From the NCBI GenBank assembly GCA_016716335.1, contig JADJWN010000021.1, forward strand, positions 62,001 through 126,000: 64,000 bases of DNA. The letters run 5' to 3'. Shown here piece after piece: positions 24,940-35,386 of the stretch. The first letter of the stretch is position 1. Each line of letters opens with the position of its first letter. Source of the DNA: Saprospiraceae bacterium (GTDB lineage: Bacteria > Bacteroidota > Bacteroidia > Chitinophagales > Saprospiraceae). The position numbers were made by a program, and so were the translations under genes. The notes under the pieces were generated by a model, which saw nothing but the letters and a program-made list of their open reading frames with translations, did not search any database and was not told the DNA's origin.

Positions 24940-25013
24940 TGACCCCGGGAGGATTCGAACCCCCAACCCTCAGAGCCGAAATCTGATATTCTATCCAGTT
25001 GAACTACAGGGCC
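24940..25013 (-). tRNA. tRNA-Arg(UCG)
   Basis: 74 nt. The acceptor GGCCCTG pairs with CGGGGTC (two G-U pairs), the anticodon stem TCAGA/TCTGA encloses loop TTTCGGC with anticodon TCG, and the T-arm has GGGGG TTCGAAT CCTCC. Discriminator A; the CCA end is not fully encoded (ACCG follows). This is the intact member of the three tRNA-type sequences here and lies downstream of mlaD. Confidence 0.9.
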
Positions 25014-25112
25014 TTCTTAGGCGATGCAAAATTAATAAATCTTTCTGTCAGATACAAACCCTCAGGCTCTAACTTTATATTATAGAATCCTAAAGATCTT
25101 GCGACAGACCTA

Positions 25113-26080
25113 TTACTTTTTCTGCTGCTCTTTGGAGAGCTTCCTGAAGTATCCCCGAAACAAAAAACTTTGCTTGAGTGCCTCAATGATCTGATTTGCT
25201 CCTTCACCACTTTTTTCAATATTGGCAATACTACGGTTGAGCATGGGTACGATGGTGGTATCCGTGAGAATGGCTCCCACAGCACCTTCCCCGTTTCTGA
25301 TTTTCTGGGACAAATACCTGAAGTCTCCCGTAATTTCAGCCAGCGTATCAGACACATTGCGGATGGTGATGATGGTATGATTCAACTGATCGGTAAACGA
25401 AGTATCTGTGAGTAAACTTCCGATTATCCCTTTGCCATCCTTAGTTTCACGGACAATGTTGGACAAATCCCCGGTGATTCTTGCTGATTGCTGACTGGTG
25501 AGCTTCACGTTGACCACCGCGGTTCTGATGTGCGATGCTATGGTAGTATCGCCCAATATGCTGATTAGTGCATCCGGGTGGCTGAACTTTTCAGTCAGTG
25601 TTTTTATATTTTCGGCAATGATAGAAATATCATCATTGGTTTTGCTCAATTTTCTGAATATATCATCCGTTTCGATGGGCTGGAGCGTATGCAGCATATC
25701 ATTATTCCTGATCAACTCTGCAGGTGCATTCACCGGAGTTAAGTTGACAATTTTATTTCCCATCAATCCGTCGGTACCTATAGATGCCAGCACATTATTT
25801 TTAAGATATTTTGCAGCTTCTTCCTTGATTAAAATAGTCACTCGTACCGTAGTATCTGATTGTATCTCCACATTTTTGACAGAACCCACATCTATTCCGG
25901 CAAACCTGACTGAGTTGCCCTTCATCAGTCCGTTCACATTCTTAAAATCCGCATATACAGTAATCGTTGAACGAAACAGGCTTTGGTCTTTTCCGATAAA
26001 ATACAGAGAAAAAAGTAAAAAACAGTACCCGCCAGCACCATAGCTCCTAATCTTATATTTCTGTTTTCCTGAACGTCCAT
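25113..26080 (-). CDS. mlaD: MlaD-type MCE lipid-transport protein (frameshift near N-terminus)
   Basis: The true start is MDVQENRNIRLGAMVLAG at 26080, with a membrane anchor. One base is missing at the A-run 26017-26022 (plus strand); restoring it joins the anchor to FSLYFIGKDQSLFRS and the long frame with the MCE domain (GNSVRFAGIDVGSVKNVEI, IGTDGLMGNKIVNLTP). The C-terminal half is a helical tube-type region with repeated IIGSLLTDT and AVGAILTDT. MlaD binds phospholipids between the membranes, fed by the MlaE permease and MlaF ATPase next door. Without the correction the anchor appears fused to MlaF. Last gene of the mla set. Confidence 0.85.
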
Positions 26081-26090
26081 AATTTCATTT

Positions 26091-26863
26091 TTAAATAAAA
26101 AAGGCTTGATTTTGGGGTCATCCGAGAGCATCAGATTTTCGAGTGTGTCATCAGCATAATTCACCCCGTCAATGAGCATCGCCACCCTGTCTGCCACAAT
26201 TTTCACACAGTGCACATCATGAGATATAACGATGGAAGCAGATCGGTATTTTTCCTGCACTTCCACCATCAGATCGCTGATTTCCCGGGCTGTGATAGGG
26301 TCCAGACCTGTGGTGGGTTCGTCATAAAGAATGATCTCAGGCCTCATAATCAAAGTTCTGGCCAAAGCTATTCTTTTTTTCATACCTCCTGATAATTCTG
26401 AAGGAAACATTTGCTGAGTATGAGGAAGCCCGACATTGGATAAAGCCTCTTCCACTGCTGCATCTACTTCTGATTTCGAATAATCAATGCCATGTCTTCG
26501 TAACGGAAATTCGAGGTTTTCCCTCACAGTCATAGAATCATAGAGGGCATTACTCTGAAATAAAAATCCCACCCTCATCCTGATTTTATCTAAATCGTCA
26601 TGATTGAGCGTGGTAACCTCCTGTCCCAAAACTTCAATATTTCCTTTATCCGGTTGCATCAGACCTATAATACATTTGATAAGCACAGATTTGCCCGAAC
26701 CTGATTTACCCAAAACCACCACACACTCATTTTCATGTACATCTAAGGAAAAATTTTTTAACACATGGTTTGAGCCAAAGGATTTGTAGAGATTCTTTAC
26801 ACTCAATACTACAGGTTTTGACCTGAAATCATGCTGCACTTTGTACTTGAGATGCTCTTCCAT
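26091..26863 (-). CDS. mlaF: MlaF-type ABC transporter ATPase (stop lost by one-base shift)
   Basis: About 257 residues. Walker A is VLGKSGSGKSVLIK (about 50-63), signature LSGGMKKRIALA, Walker B ILYDEPTTGLDP, and the switch His in VISHDVH. This is the ATPase that powers phospholipid movement through MlaE and MlaD. As given, the frame runs past its end into mlaD. Adding one base to the A-run 26097-26102 gives a stop at 26091 and a normal length, with 10 nt to the mlaD ATG. Its ATG overlaps the mlaE stop (TAATG). Confidence 0.9.
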
Positions 26864-27629
26864 TATGTAAACCCCATTATATCCGTGATCTGAACCGCAA
26901 TCATGTCAATTATAAAAACCAATAGTGAAGCCACTACTACCGCAGAATTGGCCGATTGGCCCACACCTTCAGTGCCTTTTTCGGTATAATATCCTTTATA
27001 ACATCCAATGATACCAATGGCAAAACCAAAGAAAAAGGTCTTGATAATAGCAGGAATGATATCAGAATAGGATAAGGCATCATATGCCTGATACCAATAC
27101 AGATCCCAGGTAATACTGCCTCTGATATTGGTGCCGAGATAGGATCCAAACATAGATACTCCATCCGCTATCACTGCAAGTAAGGGTATCATAAATGTAC
27201 AGGCAAGTACCCGGGTTACGACCAGATATTTGAAAGGATTGGTACCTGATACTTCCATGGCATCAATCTGTTCTGTAACTTTCATAGACCCCAACTCGGC
27301 TCCGATGCCCGAGCCGATTTTTCCTGCGCAAATCAATGCAGTTATGACCGGTGCAATTTCACGTACCAGAGAGATGGATACCATTCTTGGCAACCAGGAT
27401 TCAGCTCCAAATTCCACCAGTGTAGGCCTTGACTGTATGGTGAGCACCAATCCCATGATAAATGCAGTGGTAACTACCAAAGAAAGAGATTTGTTTCCAA
27501 TGAAGTAACACTGCCGAAGCAACTCCTCCATTCATATCTGGGTTTGTAAAATTCAGTGAAGAATCTTCCGGTAAATGCAGAGATCCGGCCTGTTTCCAGT
27601 AAAAACTCTTTCCAAAATGAAGTCTCCAA
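26863..27629 (-). CDS. mlaE: MlaE-type permease (frameshift near N-terminus)
   Basis: The long frame holds the MlaE core: LTIQSRPTLVEFGAESWLPRM, EIAPVITALICAGKIGSGIGAELGSM and TEQIDAMEVSG, then four to five membrane helices. The family's N-terminal amphipathic segment is in another frame (GRISAFTGRFFTEFYKPRYEW), joined if one base is restored at 27530-27531. With no ATG in that frame, a TTG at 27629 is the likely start; the exact beginning is uncertain. It forms the membrane part of a phospholipid transporter and leads the mlaE-mlaF-mlaD operon. Confidence 0.85.
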
Positions 27630-27765
27630 TTGAAGATTTTTGGTAAAAATAGCATTTTTTTAGAGTCAGGAAATCAATTTTACCCCTACTTAAATATGAT
27701 TCTGATCAGTGATAATTTCATCCATACTTTAAAAGGGAGTCTATGGCACGAAGAAATATTTTGAT

Positions 27766-27773
27766 TAACTTTG
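27766..27773 (+). promoter_or_regulatory. Possible -7 box for adenine deaminase gene
   Basis: TAACTTTG matches TAnnTTTG, 26 nt before the ATG at 27800. A -33 TTG at proper spacing is not seen. Confidence 0.4.
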
Positions 27774-27799
27774 TAAAGTCATCTTAATCCATCCGCCCC

Positions 27800-29446
27800 A
27801 TGCCGCAAATCACAGGAAAGCTTATTGACCTTCACCAAAGAAGTATCTATGGCGCCAAAATAATTTACAACCATAACGGAATCATTGAAAGTATTCTACC
27901 TGAAGAAAACCCGGCCGGGCAATACATTCTGCCTGGATATATAGATGCCCATATCCATATCGAAAGCAGCATGCTTGTACCCTATGAGTTTGCGAAAATT
28001 GCCCTCAGGCATGGGACAGTGGCCACCATCTCAGATCCACATGAAATCGCCAATGTGCTCGGTGTGGAAGGTGTAAAATACATGATTCAAAATGCGGCAG
28101 ATGCAAAGTTAAAATTTCATTTTGGAGCCCCATCCTGTGTGCCGGCAACAAAATTTGAAACAGCCGGAGCCGAAATCAATGCAGAGGCTGTAAGACAATT
28201 GCTTGAAGATCCGGATATTTACTATCTGTCTGAAATGATGAATTATCCGGGAGTATTGCATAATGACCCGGAAGTCATGTTGAAAATAGCGTATGCCAAA
28301 TCCTTAAATAAAAATATTGACGGTCATGCTCCGGGATTAAGAGGCAGCGATGCTCAGAGATATATCCAATCAGGTATCACTACGGATCATGAATGTTTCA
28401 GCTATGAGGAGGCTCTTGACAAAATAAGCTATGGCATGAAAATCATCATCCGGGAAGGCTCTGCTGCACGAAATTTTGATGCTTTGCACCCTTTGATAAA
28501 AATTCATCCGGATAAGCTCATGTTTTGCTCAGATGATAAGCACCCGGACGAGCTACTGCACGGTCATATCAATCTGATAGTAAAAAGAGCACTTCGTCTT
28601 GGATATGATTTGTTTGATGTACTCAGGATAGCCTGTGTCAATCCTGTACTTCATTACGGTATGAGAAGTGGCCTGCTCCGACCCGGTGATCCGGCTGATT
28701 TTATTCTGATTAATAATCTTACGGATTTTAATGTACTTGCTACATTTATTGACGGTGAAAAAGTATCAGATGAAGGCAAGGTCTTTTTACCTCACAAAGC
28801 CCATACAACCCCCAACCAGTTTAACACACAACCTGTAACATCCCAAGACTTAAGTGTATATGGAGATGGGTGCAACCTGCCGGTAATAGTGCCGGTGGAT
28901 GGTTCATTGATTACTGAAAAATTTTTCGTGGATCTACCCACGGCTGAGGGGCAAATTTTGGCTGCTCCGGATCAGGATATATCGAAAATCACGGTGATCA
29001 ACAGGTATTATCCTGCCCCACCCTCAGTAGGCTTTATTAAAGGATTTGGACTGAAAGACTGTGCTATTGCCTCTACTGTGGCACATGATTCCCACAATAT
29101 CATAGCCACAGGCAGTTCAGACGAACTGATAGTAAAGGCTATCAATGCTTTGATTATCTCAAAGGGTGGGCTATCTCTGGCCACTATAGATAAAGAAATG
29201 GTATTGCCTCTGCCTGTGGCGGGTCTTATGAGTGATCTTGATGCGGAGACAGTGGGTATGCAATATGCTGAAATAGACAGCAAAGCCAGAGAAATGGGTG
29301 CTGCCATGAAAGCTCCTTTTATGACACTTTCCTTTATGGCGTTACTGGTGATTCCAAAGATTAAAATCAGTGACTTGGGAATGTTTGATGCAGAGTCATT
29401 CAGTTTTTATGATAAATATTATAAAGCAGCAGATTTTTCAAAATAG
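27800..29446 (+). CDS. ade: Adenine deaminase (Ade family)
   Basis: 548 residues. The amidohydrolase metal motif is in GYIDAHIHIESSM (about 46-58). SDPHEIANVLG, SEMMNYPGVL, DGHAPGLRG, GITTDHECFSYEEA and MFCSDDKHPDEL follow in the order of Ade-type adenine deaminases, and the C-terminal domain has VAHDSHNIIATG. The enzyme converts adenine to hypoxanthine and ammonia in purine salvage. The gene's 3' end overlaps that of the convergent ABC ATPase gene by 28 nt. Confidence 0.93.
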   Translation: MPQITGKLIDLHQRSIYGAKIIYNHNGIIESILPEENPAGQYILPGYIDAHIHIESSMLVPYEFAKIALRHGTVATISDPHEIANVLGVEGVKYMIQNAADAKLKFHFGAPSCVPATKFETAGAEINAEAVRQLLEDPDIYYLSEMMNYPGVLHNDPEVMLKIAYAKSLNKNIDGHAPGLRGSDAQRYIQSGITTDHECFSYEEALDKISYGMKIIIREGSAARNFDALHPLIKIHPDKLMFCSDDKHPDELLHGHINLIVKRALRLGYDLFDVLRIACVNPVLHYGMRSGLLRPGDPADFILINNLTDFNVLATFIDGEKVSDEGKVFLPHKAHTTPNQFNTQPVTSQDLSVYGDGCNLPVIVPVDGSLITEKFFVDLPTAEGQILAAPDQDISKITVINRYYPAPPSVGFIKGFGLKDCAIASTVAHDSHNIIATGSSDELIVKAINALIISKGGLSLATIDKEMVLPLPVAGLMSDLDAETVGMQYAEIDSKAREMGAAMKAPFMTLSFMALLVIPKIKISDLGMFDAESFSFYDKYYKAADFSK

Positions 29447-31011
29447 GTCTCGGTGTCACCCAGGAATACCATTTCCCCATGCTGTAATGCCATGACTTTG
29501 TCACACATATATCTGACTATTCTCATATCATGAGAAATCACAATATAATGGGTGGCATAATCTTTCTGCAAATCCAACAGCAGATTCAGAATTTCGACTG
29601 TATTTATTCCGTCAAGTTTCGATACTGCCTCATCCAATATCAGAATACGGGGTTGGAGGGTCAAAGCCCTTGCAATACATACTCTCTGCCTCTCTCCGCC
29701 GGACAACTGCGAAGGATAGGCATCAAACAGGGATTCGCGGATATTAACTTTACGCAGCAGATTAAAGGCAATAGCTTGCGCCTCATGCTCAGAAGCTGCT
29801 GACTTGTGAACCAGAATGGGCTCTTTCACAGCTTCCAGAATTTTCATAGAAGGATGCAGCGCCGAATATGGATCCTGAAATATAAGCTGCCTGTACTTCG
29901 CCAGACTTTTCCTTTTGTTCGTTGAAAAGTCCTTTGAGTTTAGTAAGGGAAAGCTTACCTCTCCGGAATATTCCTCCAATAATCCTGTCAGGCATTTTGC
30001 TATCGTTGATTTTCCACTGCCGGATGGACCGATGATTCCGAGATTGCAACCTTCGGACAATGCAAATGTGATATCTTTTATGGCATTGATTTGTTTTTTG
30101 GGTATAAAAAAAGACCTGCTGCGCAGAGTATAGCTGACTGTCAGATCAGAAACTTCCAGTATATGTCGATTACTTCCCTTCTGATCGGCTTTTTTAATAC
30201 CCTTATCCAGCTGTTGTTGTGCATGAATCAGCTGTTGTGTAAATTCATGACCGGGATTATGGAAGATTTTTTCCGTACTACCTGCTTCTACACTACAACC
30301 TTCTGACATGATGTAGCATTGTTGTGCATACTTGCGGATGATATCCATTTCATGACTGATCAGCAACAAAGCACATCCTGCCCCTTGCTGAAGCTCCTTA
30401 AATAAGTCCATGATTGCATACTTGAGGCCACTATCCAATCCTGTGGTGGGTTCGTCCGCTATGATCAGATCCGGATTGTTGGCAATACCCATGGCAATCA
30501 TCAGTCTCTGTGCCTGGCCACCAGAAATTTCATGAGGGTAGGCATTATATATTCGATCTATATCAGTAAGCCTAACCTTTTCCAGTAATGCGTAGGCTCT
30601 TTCACGTATTTGATGATGGGACAGGCGATTGTGGATCTCAATAATTTCTTCAAGCTGATGCCCGCATTTTCTGACAGGGTTCAGTGCAGAAGCAGCCTCC
30701 TGCATAATCAAAGACAGTTTGCCTCCTCTTAATCTTGTCATGGTGGCATCATCTGCCTTAGCAAGATTGAGCATGTCTTTGCCAAAATACACATCACCGG
30801 AAATGCTGAACTCCCGTTTCTTTCTCCACATCTGCATGATCGCAAATGCTGTAAGGGATTTACCACAGCCTGAACTTCCCGCAAGCCCCACAATACTCCT
30901 TTCGGGAATTGTCAAATGAATATCATTCAATAATAGTGATTTGCCTTGACGATTTGTGATGGACAAATTTAACCCTTCAACCGTCAGTATATTTGCTTGT
31001 GAAGTTGACAT
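29419..31011 (-). CDS. Peptide/nickel-type ABC transporter with two fused ATPase domains
   Basis: 530 residues, a fusion of DppD-like and DppF-like ATPases. Domain one: Walker A GLAGSSGCGKSLTAF, signature ISGGQAQRLMIA, Walker B LIIADEPTTGLDS. Domain two (from about residue 280): Walker A GIIGPSGSGKSTIAK, signature LSGGERQRVCIA, Walker B ILILDEAVSKLDG. In the second Walker B the residues after E are AVSKL rather than PTSAL, a common variant in this group. It would energise oligopeptide or similar uptake, but no permease or binding protein is adjacent. Confidence 0.9.
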   Translation of the reverse strand: MSTSQANILTVEGLNLSITNRQGKSLLLNDIHLTIPERSIVGLAGSSGCGKSLTAFAIMQMWRKKREFSISGDVYFGKDMLNLAKADDATMTRLRGGKLSLIMQEAASALNPVRKCGHQLEEIIEIHNRLSHHQIRERAYALLEKVRLTDIDRIYNAYPHEISGGQAQRLMIAMGIANNPDLIIADEPTTGLDSGLKYAIMDLFKELQQGAGCALLLISHEMDIIRKYAQQCYIMSEGCSVEAGSTEKIFHNPGHEFTQQLIHAQQQLDKGIKKADQKGSNRHILEVSDLTVSYTLRSRSFFIPKKQINAIKDITFALSEGCNLGIIGPSGSGKSTIAKCLTGLLEEYSGEVSFPLLNSKDFSTNKRKSLAKYRQLIFQDPYSALHPSMKILEAVKEPILVHKSAASEHEAQAIAFNLLRKVNIRESLFDAYPSQLSGGERQRVCIARALTLQPRILILDEAVSKLDGINTVEILNLLLDLQKDYATHYIVISHDMRIVRYMCDKVMALQHGEMVFLGDTETYFEKSAAL

Positions 31012-31110
31012 ATGGCAAAGTTACATACAAATTGAAGGCATCACAATTATCACATATGTAAAATTGCCTGTTTTGTCAGTTCACCAGCCCTAACCTTGAT
31101 ATCAATACCG

Positions 31111-34100
31111 TTAACGGATCAGATTGACATTGCCCTTTTTCCGGTATTCCACGGCATTGACACAGATTACCCGCAGATAATAGGCATAGGCATCAGGAGG
31201 CAATTCTTTACCTTCAAAGGTACCATCCCAACCTACAGACTGGTCGGTAGTCCTGAAAACCTGCTGACCCCAGCGGTTGTAGATAATCAATTCCATCTCG
31301 TCAATAAAATTACTCCTGACAAACAACCGGTCATTATTGCCATCGCCGTTGGGGGTAAAAGCATTGGGGAGATAAACATCAGTCTCATCACACCTTGCCC
31401 GACGCACTTCTACCGTCACCTGATCTACAGCAGTACATCCGTCTCTGTCGGTTACGGTCACCGTGTATGTGGTGGTTTCTACCGGTGCCACTTTAATAGA
31501 GAGGCCTGTAGCACCTGTGCTCCACACATAGGTGGCAGCTGCAATGGGATTTGTCACTTTGATTTCAATTTCTTCTCCCTCATAGATGGTTAAGTCGGGT
31601 TCAGCATTCACTGATATATCCACGGGCTGGCCCACATTGGGAATAAACTGGGCATTCTGCACACAGCCTGTGATGCGGTTTGTTAGGGTAACGGTCAGAG
31701 GAACACTGTTTCTGAATCTTCCTACCGGTGTGGCAGTCTGCGCTCCGGATATGAAAGCTGATGAAGGTGACCAGCTGAAATTGTAATTCTCCGGATTCTG
31801 GATCAAAACTCTGATAGTGCCGGGTTCATCGAAGCAGAATACCTGAGGCCCTGAAATATCAAAGACGAAAGGAGGTATGACACGTGGAGTCACCCTCGTG
31901 GTATCAAGACAACCCAGAGCTTTATTTCTCACAATGACAGACAAAGAAAGCCCCTGCTCCCCTTTGACCACTACACTTGTGGTACCATTACCGGAAATTA
32001 TCTTATCTGATGGCAACCAAATAAAATCAAAATCCTGAGGATTCTGTATATTCAGATTGATGGTGGCATTTTCGTCATTGCATATACTGTCCTTAACAGA
32101 CACGCTGTAATTAAAGGTAAAAAGACTGAAGGATACATCAATGCTGTCTGAGCACCCATAAATATCCCTGGCTACCAGTTTGATCTTAGCATTCGAAGTG
32201 ACCGGATAATTTACATTAGGTCCTGAGGAAATCTGATTGCCCTTATCATCAAACCAACTGTATCTGATATCCGAAAGATTGGCCACAGCCTGCAGTGCGA
32301 CCGTGGTATCCTTACAAAACTCAAAAGGTCCGATAGGCTGCAGTTGAACCTGAGGATTGACCACCACTTCCTTGACCGGTGATACAAACGGACACACTCC
32401 CACCAGGTTTTGAAGTCTCACACTGAAACTTCCGGGAGCAGTATAAGTGTAGCAAGGATCACGCTCAAATGAAAAGTCGTTTTCACTGCCCGGATCACCA
32501 AACTCCCACCTGACAAATCCATTGTACTGACCCTGTATTTTGAAACAGATTTTAAATTCACCGCAATTCTGCAATTCGTAATCAAAGTCCACCACCGGGT
32601 TTTGATTCATGATGATTTTAACTGTATCAATCAGTTCGCATCCAAACTGATTGACCACTCTAAGGTAAAGATCAAAATCTGCAGTTTGATTCTTCCCGAC
32701 CCCTACCCTGATCTGACTGGTGTTTAAAGGGCCAATGATTCTGGGGTCAGGCTGCCATTCATAGGTCAATTGGTGTGTCGCCACTTCATTAAAGACCGGC
32801 AAGGTGATGGTATCTCCCGGACACATGATAAAAGGAGAAGCTACCAGCAGTCTCGGAGTCTGTCTGGTGACGGTGAATACTGCCGGCATGGTTGAGCATG
32901 ATTCTCCTACAAACTGTGCATAATATGTTGTGACATTGGCATCCAGCTCTGTTTGAAGGTTCTGCCCGTTTCCTACAATAAAATTGAATGAAGGGTCAGT
33001 ACTCCAGGTGTATTCTCCTTCTCCGATGCCACCGGACACAAAAAGATTGACATTTTTGTCGCAAATATCCGGTGTACCGGTGATGGTAAGGTCTATGCCA
33101 CCGGTCAATGCCACGACATTGACTGAACCATAAGCTTCACATACACCATCTGATACCGTCACAGCATAGGTACGGTTTTCCGATATTTTCACTTTCGGGT
33201 TATGGGGTTCTGTGAGATCCAGGCCTTCTACCGGAGACCAGGTATAGGACCATGCCGGATTCCCGTTCTTGATCAGGAATTTAGATTGGTCCGGACATAA
33301 TATAATCGGATCTGCCTGAAAAGACACACTGGCAAAAGGACCGATTTCAATCCATCGCTCAAGTTCATCTTCACATCCATTGGCAAAAGTGGTATTGCAC
33401 AATACATATACCTGACTATCCTTAGGTACGGTAATGAAAAAGGAATCCACATTGTAGGTATCCAAACCATTGGTAATGCCGGCAGTCCAGACTATGGAAG
33501 ATACAGGTACATTATTCGAAAGCGTATCTATGTACCTGATTTTTACAGTGACATTATTATCATCGGGACAATTATCCGGAACCAATGCAAATTCCGTGCG
33601 GGGCACAAATTCCTCCAGATTGATTTCTTTTTCGTCTTCAATAGTACATCCATCTCCCAGGACGATACTATGCATCACTTTTACCACTCCGGAGTTTGCA
33701 GGCACTCCTGCATTGACTGTGGCACCGGAATATATGTTGGTACCAATTCTCCAGTTTTGAGCAACAATGGGCGCCAGAGGATTCAATGGAGCAGACAGGT
33801 CAGTAAGAATCAACTCCGCCTGTCCCCCCTGAGGACAACCTCCAAAATCTATGCTGAAATCAATGGCCGGCTGTAGCTCTGAAATATTGATTTCCTTTTC
33901 TATGGTTGCAGTACATCCGTTATTGGCAAAAAGGGATAGTTTTATCAGGGCATTCTGGTCATCCTGCAATACAATCTCAGGATTCTGCACATTATATCGG
34001 GTGGTATCGTTGCCCTGAATCACCGTCCACTCCCACACATTGACTGAAAATCCGGGTTCATCAAATGCTGACAAGTCCGTCATCCGTATCCTGACGGTAT

Positions 34101-35322
34101 TGTCTTCAGGGTCACACCCTGATAGCACATAAGAGAATTCCGGTTCTATCTTATTGGTAAATACCATCACCTGCTGCAGTATGGTATCAAAGCATCCGTC
34201 ACTGCCCCTTGTGGCTCTCAGCTTGACCGTATATATACCGGATTGCGGATAGGTAAAAACAGGATTGCGCTCCGTAGACATAAAGGCCGGACTTTCATTT
34301 GGAAAATCAAAGTACCAACGGTAATTACTGGAGCTGATACTATTGTTGAAGAACTCTACCGTCAAGCCATCACAATTGCTTTCTGAGGTGGTAAACTGTG
34401 CTTTCGGTGGAGGCGAACAAACTCTTACATTGTACTGGAAGTCTCTTCGGACCGTAGAAAGGAGCTTGCCATTTCTGTATTCTTCTACACATACACCCAC
34501 GAGAAACTGACCTACCAGATTGGGGTTGAGTGTGATGATACCTGTCTGCGGATGGATAGTCAAAGGTACATCACCTCCCAACATATCATTCAGACTGTAA
34601 GGTGATCTCCACTGCACGGTGTTGTAAGGAGGACTTCCGGGAGGTTGTGGCCGTGGAAACTGAATAGTGGCTCCTGTATTGGGTACACAAAGCTTATACA
34701 CCAATGAGTCACCATCTATATCTGTGGCAGAGTGGTCAAAGGTATGAAGATTGTTGGCGCAGATATATACATCCGGCCATTCTTTGAAAGATGGCGCACT
34801 GTTGTTCAGCAGTTGGGCATCATCAGTAATCTGAATCCAGTAAGTAGCCCCGGTTTCCAATGGATTGACAATATTGGCAAGCGTCTCATTGCGGCAACAT
34901 CTCTGATAAGCCAGAATATACCCTCCCTGTCTGTAGGGCAATCTGACCAATCCCTGATAGGTAGTCTCATGCACACATACCTGCGTACCTTCAAATCCGC
35001 AATCCGAGCGAATATATTGATTGAGCGTATCAGAGGAATTGAACCTCAATCTTATTTCTCCGTTATTGGCCAGACTGGTGATGAGTGCACCGCTCGGGGT
35101 AAATATTCCTATGGAAGCAGGATCATCAAACTGTGCTTCAGGAGAGCCCAGGAGACAGTCCCTTCTCAGTGTGAGCCGCACCTGATATACATCAGAGGTC
35201 ACCCTTCTGTAAGTCAGGTTTCCTCCCACAATGTGTGTGGCAGATACCCGGTCAGGCACAAGAAAAAGGAATGAAGCTGCAAAAAGTATTGAAAGCCCAA
35301 ATCTGAAAACCTGAGTATTCAT
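31111..35322 (-). CDS. Giant secreted PKD-type protein with CHU_C C-terminal domain
   Basis: About 1,403 residues from the ATG at 35322 (an upstream in-frame ATG at 35367 would precede the signal peptide by 15 residues). The signal peptide MNTQVFRFGLSILFAASFLF is followed by many PKD/Ig-like segments, recognisable by repeated VYTFS-like and WSP-type motifs such as YTWSPVEGLDL, SWSPSSAF and YVWSTGATGLSIKV, and numerous Cys pairs. The last 90 residues are a gliding-motility CHU_C domain: YLPNAFTPNGDGNND, YNRWGQQVF and GWDGTFEGKELPPDAYAY. Such proteins are exported by the type IX system and attached to the surface. It is the last gene after porP/sprF-like and PD40/OmpA-type genes in the same direction. 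Confidence 0.9.
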   Translation of the reverse strand: MNTQVFRFGLSILFAASFLFLVPDRVSATHIVGGNLTYRRVTSDVYQVRLTLRRDCLLGSPEAQFDDPASIGIFTPSGALITSLANNGEIRLRFNSSDTLNQYIRSDCGFEGTQVCVHETTYQGLVRLPYRQGGYILAYQRCCRNETLANIVNPLETGATYWIQITDDAQLLNNSAPSFKEWPDVYICANNLHTFDHSATDIDGDSLVYKLCVPNTGATIQFPRPQPPGSPPYNTVQWRSPYSLNDMLGGDVPLTIHPQTGIITLNPNLVGQFLVGVCVEEYRNGKLLSTVRRDFQYNVRVCSPPPKAQFTTSESNCDGLTVEFFNNSISSSNYRWYFDFPNESPAFMSTERNPVFTYPQSGIYTVKLRATRGSDGCFDTILQQVMVFTNKIEPEFSYVLSGCDPEDNTVRIRMTDLSAFDEPGFSVNVWEWTVIQGNDTTRYNVQNPEIVLQDDQNALIKLSLFANNGCTATIEKEINISELQPAIDFSIDFGGCPQGGQAELILTDLSAPLNPLAPIVAQNWRIGTNIYSGATVNAGVPANSGVVKVMHSIVLGDGCTIEDEKEINLEEFVPRTEFALVPDNCPDDNNVTVKIRYIDTLSNNVPVSSIVWTAGITNGLDTYNVDSFFITVPKDSQVYVLCNTTFANGCEDELERWIEIGPFASVSFQADPIILCPDQSKFLIKNGNPAWSYTWSPVEGLDLTEPHNPKVKISENRTYAVTVSDGVCEAYGSVNVVALTGGIDLTITGTPDICDKNVNLFVSGGIGEGEYTWSTDPSFNFIVGNGQNLQTELDANVTTYYAQFVGESCSTMPAVFTVTRQTPRLLVASPFIMCPGDTITLPVFNEVATHQLTYEWQPDPRIIGPLNTSQIRVGVGKNQTADFDLYLRVVNQFGCELIDTVKIIMNQNPVVDFDYELQNCGEFKICFKIQGQYNGFVRWEFGDPGSENDFSFERDPCYTYTAPGSFSVRLQNLVGVCPFVSPVKEVVVNPQVQLQPIGPFEFCKDTTVALQAVANLSDIRYSWFDDKGNQISSGPNVNYPVTSNAKIKLVARDIYGCSDSIDVSFSLFTFNYSVSVKDSICNDENATINLNIQNPQDFDFIWLPSDKIISGNGTTSVVVKGEQGLSLSVIVRNKALGCLDTTRVTPRVIPPFVFDISGPQVFCFDEPGTIRVLIQNPENYNFSWSPSSAFISGAQTATPVGRFRNSVPLTVTLTNRITGCVQNAQFIPNVGQPVDISVNAEPDLTIYEGEEIEIKVTNPIAAATYVWSTGATGLSIKVAPVETTTYTVTVTDRDGCTAVDQVTVEVRRARCDETDVYLPNAFTPNGDGNNDRLFVRSNFIDEMELIIYNRWGQQVFRTTDQSVGWDGTFEGKELPPDAYAYYLRVICVNAVEYRKKGNVNLIR

Positions 35323-35386
35323 TTTTATCTTATCTTTAAAATTATTTTGACGATTCATTTCTATCATTTTATGTTCGGTCCGGAAA

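Larger units (their letters stand above)
23885..25013 (-). repeat. Tandem tRNA/terminator/GIY-YIG units
   Basis: Three terminators and three tRNA-type sequences recur at a spacing of 507 and 509 nt. In minus-strand order: real tRNA-Arg (24940-25013), terminator, GIY-YIG gene, tRNA-like copy 1, terminator, GIY-YIG gene, tRNA-like copy 2, terminator. The two gene copies differ by very few bases, so the second unit arose recently. Confidence 0.85.
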
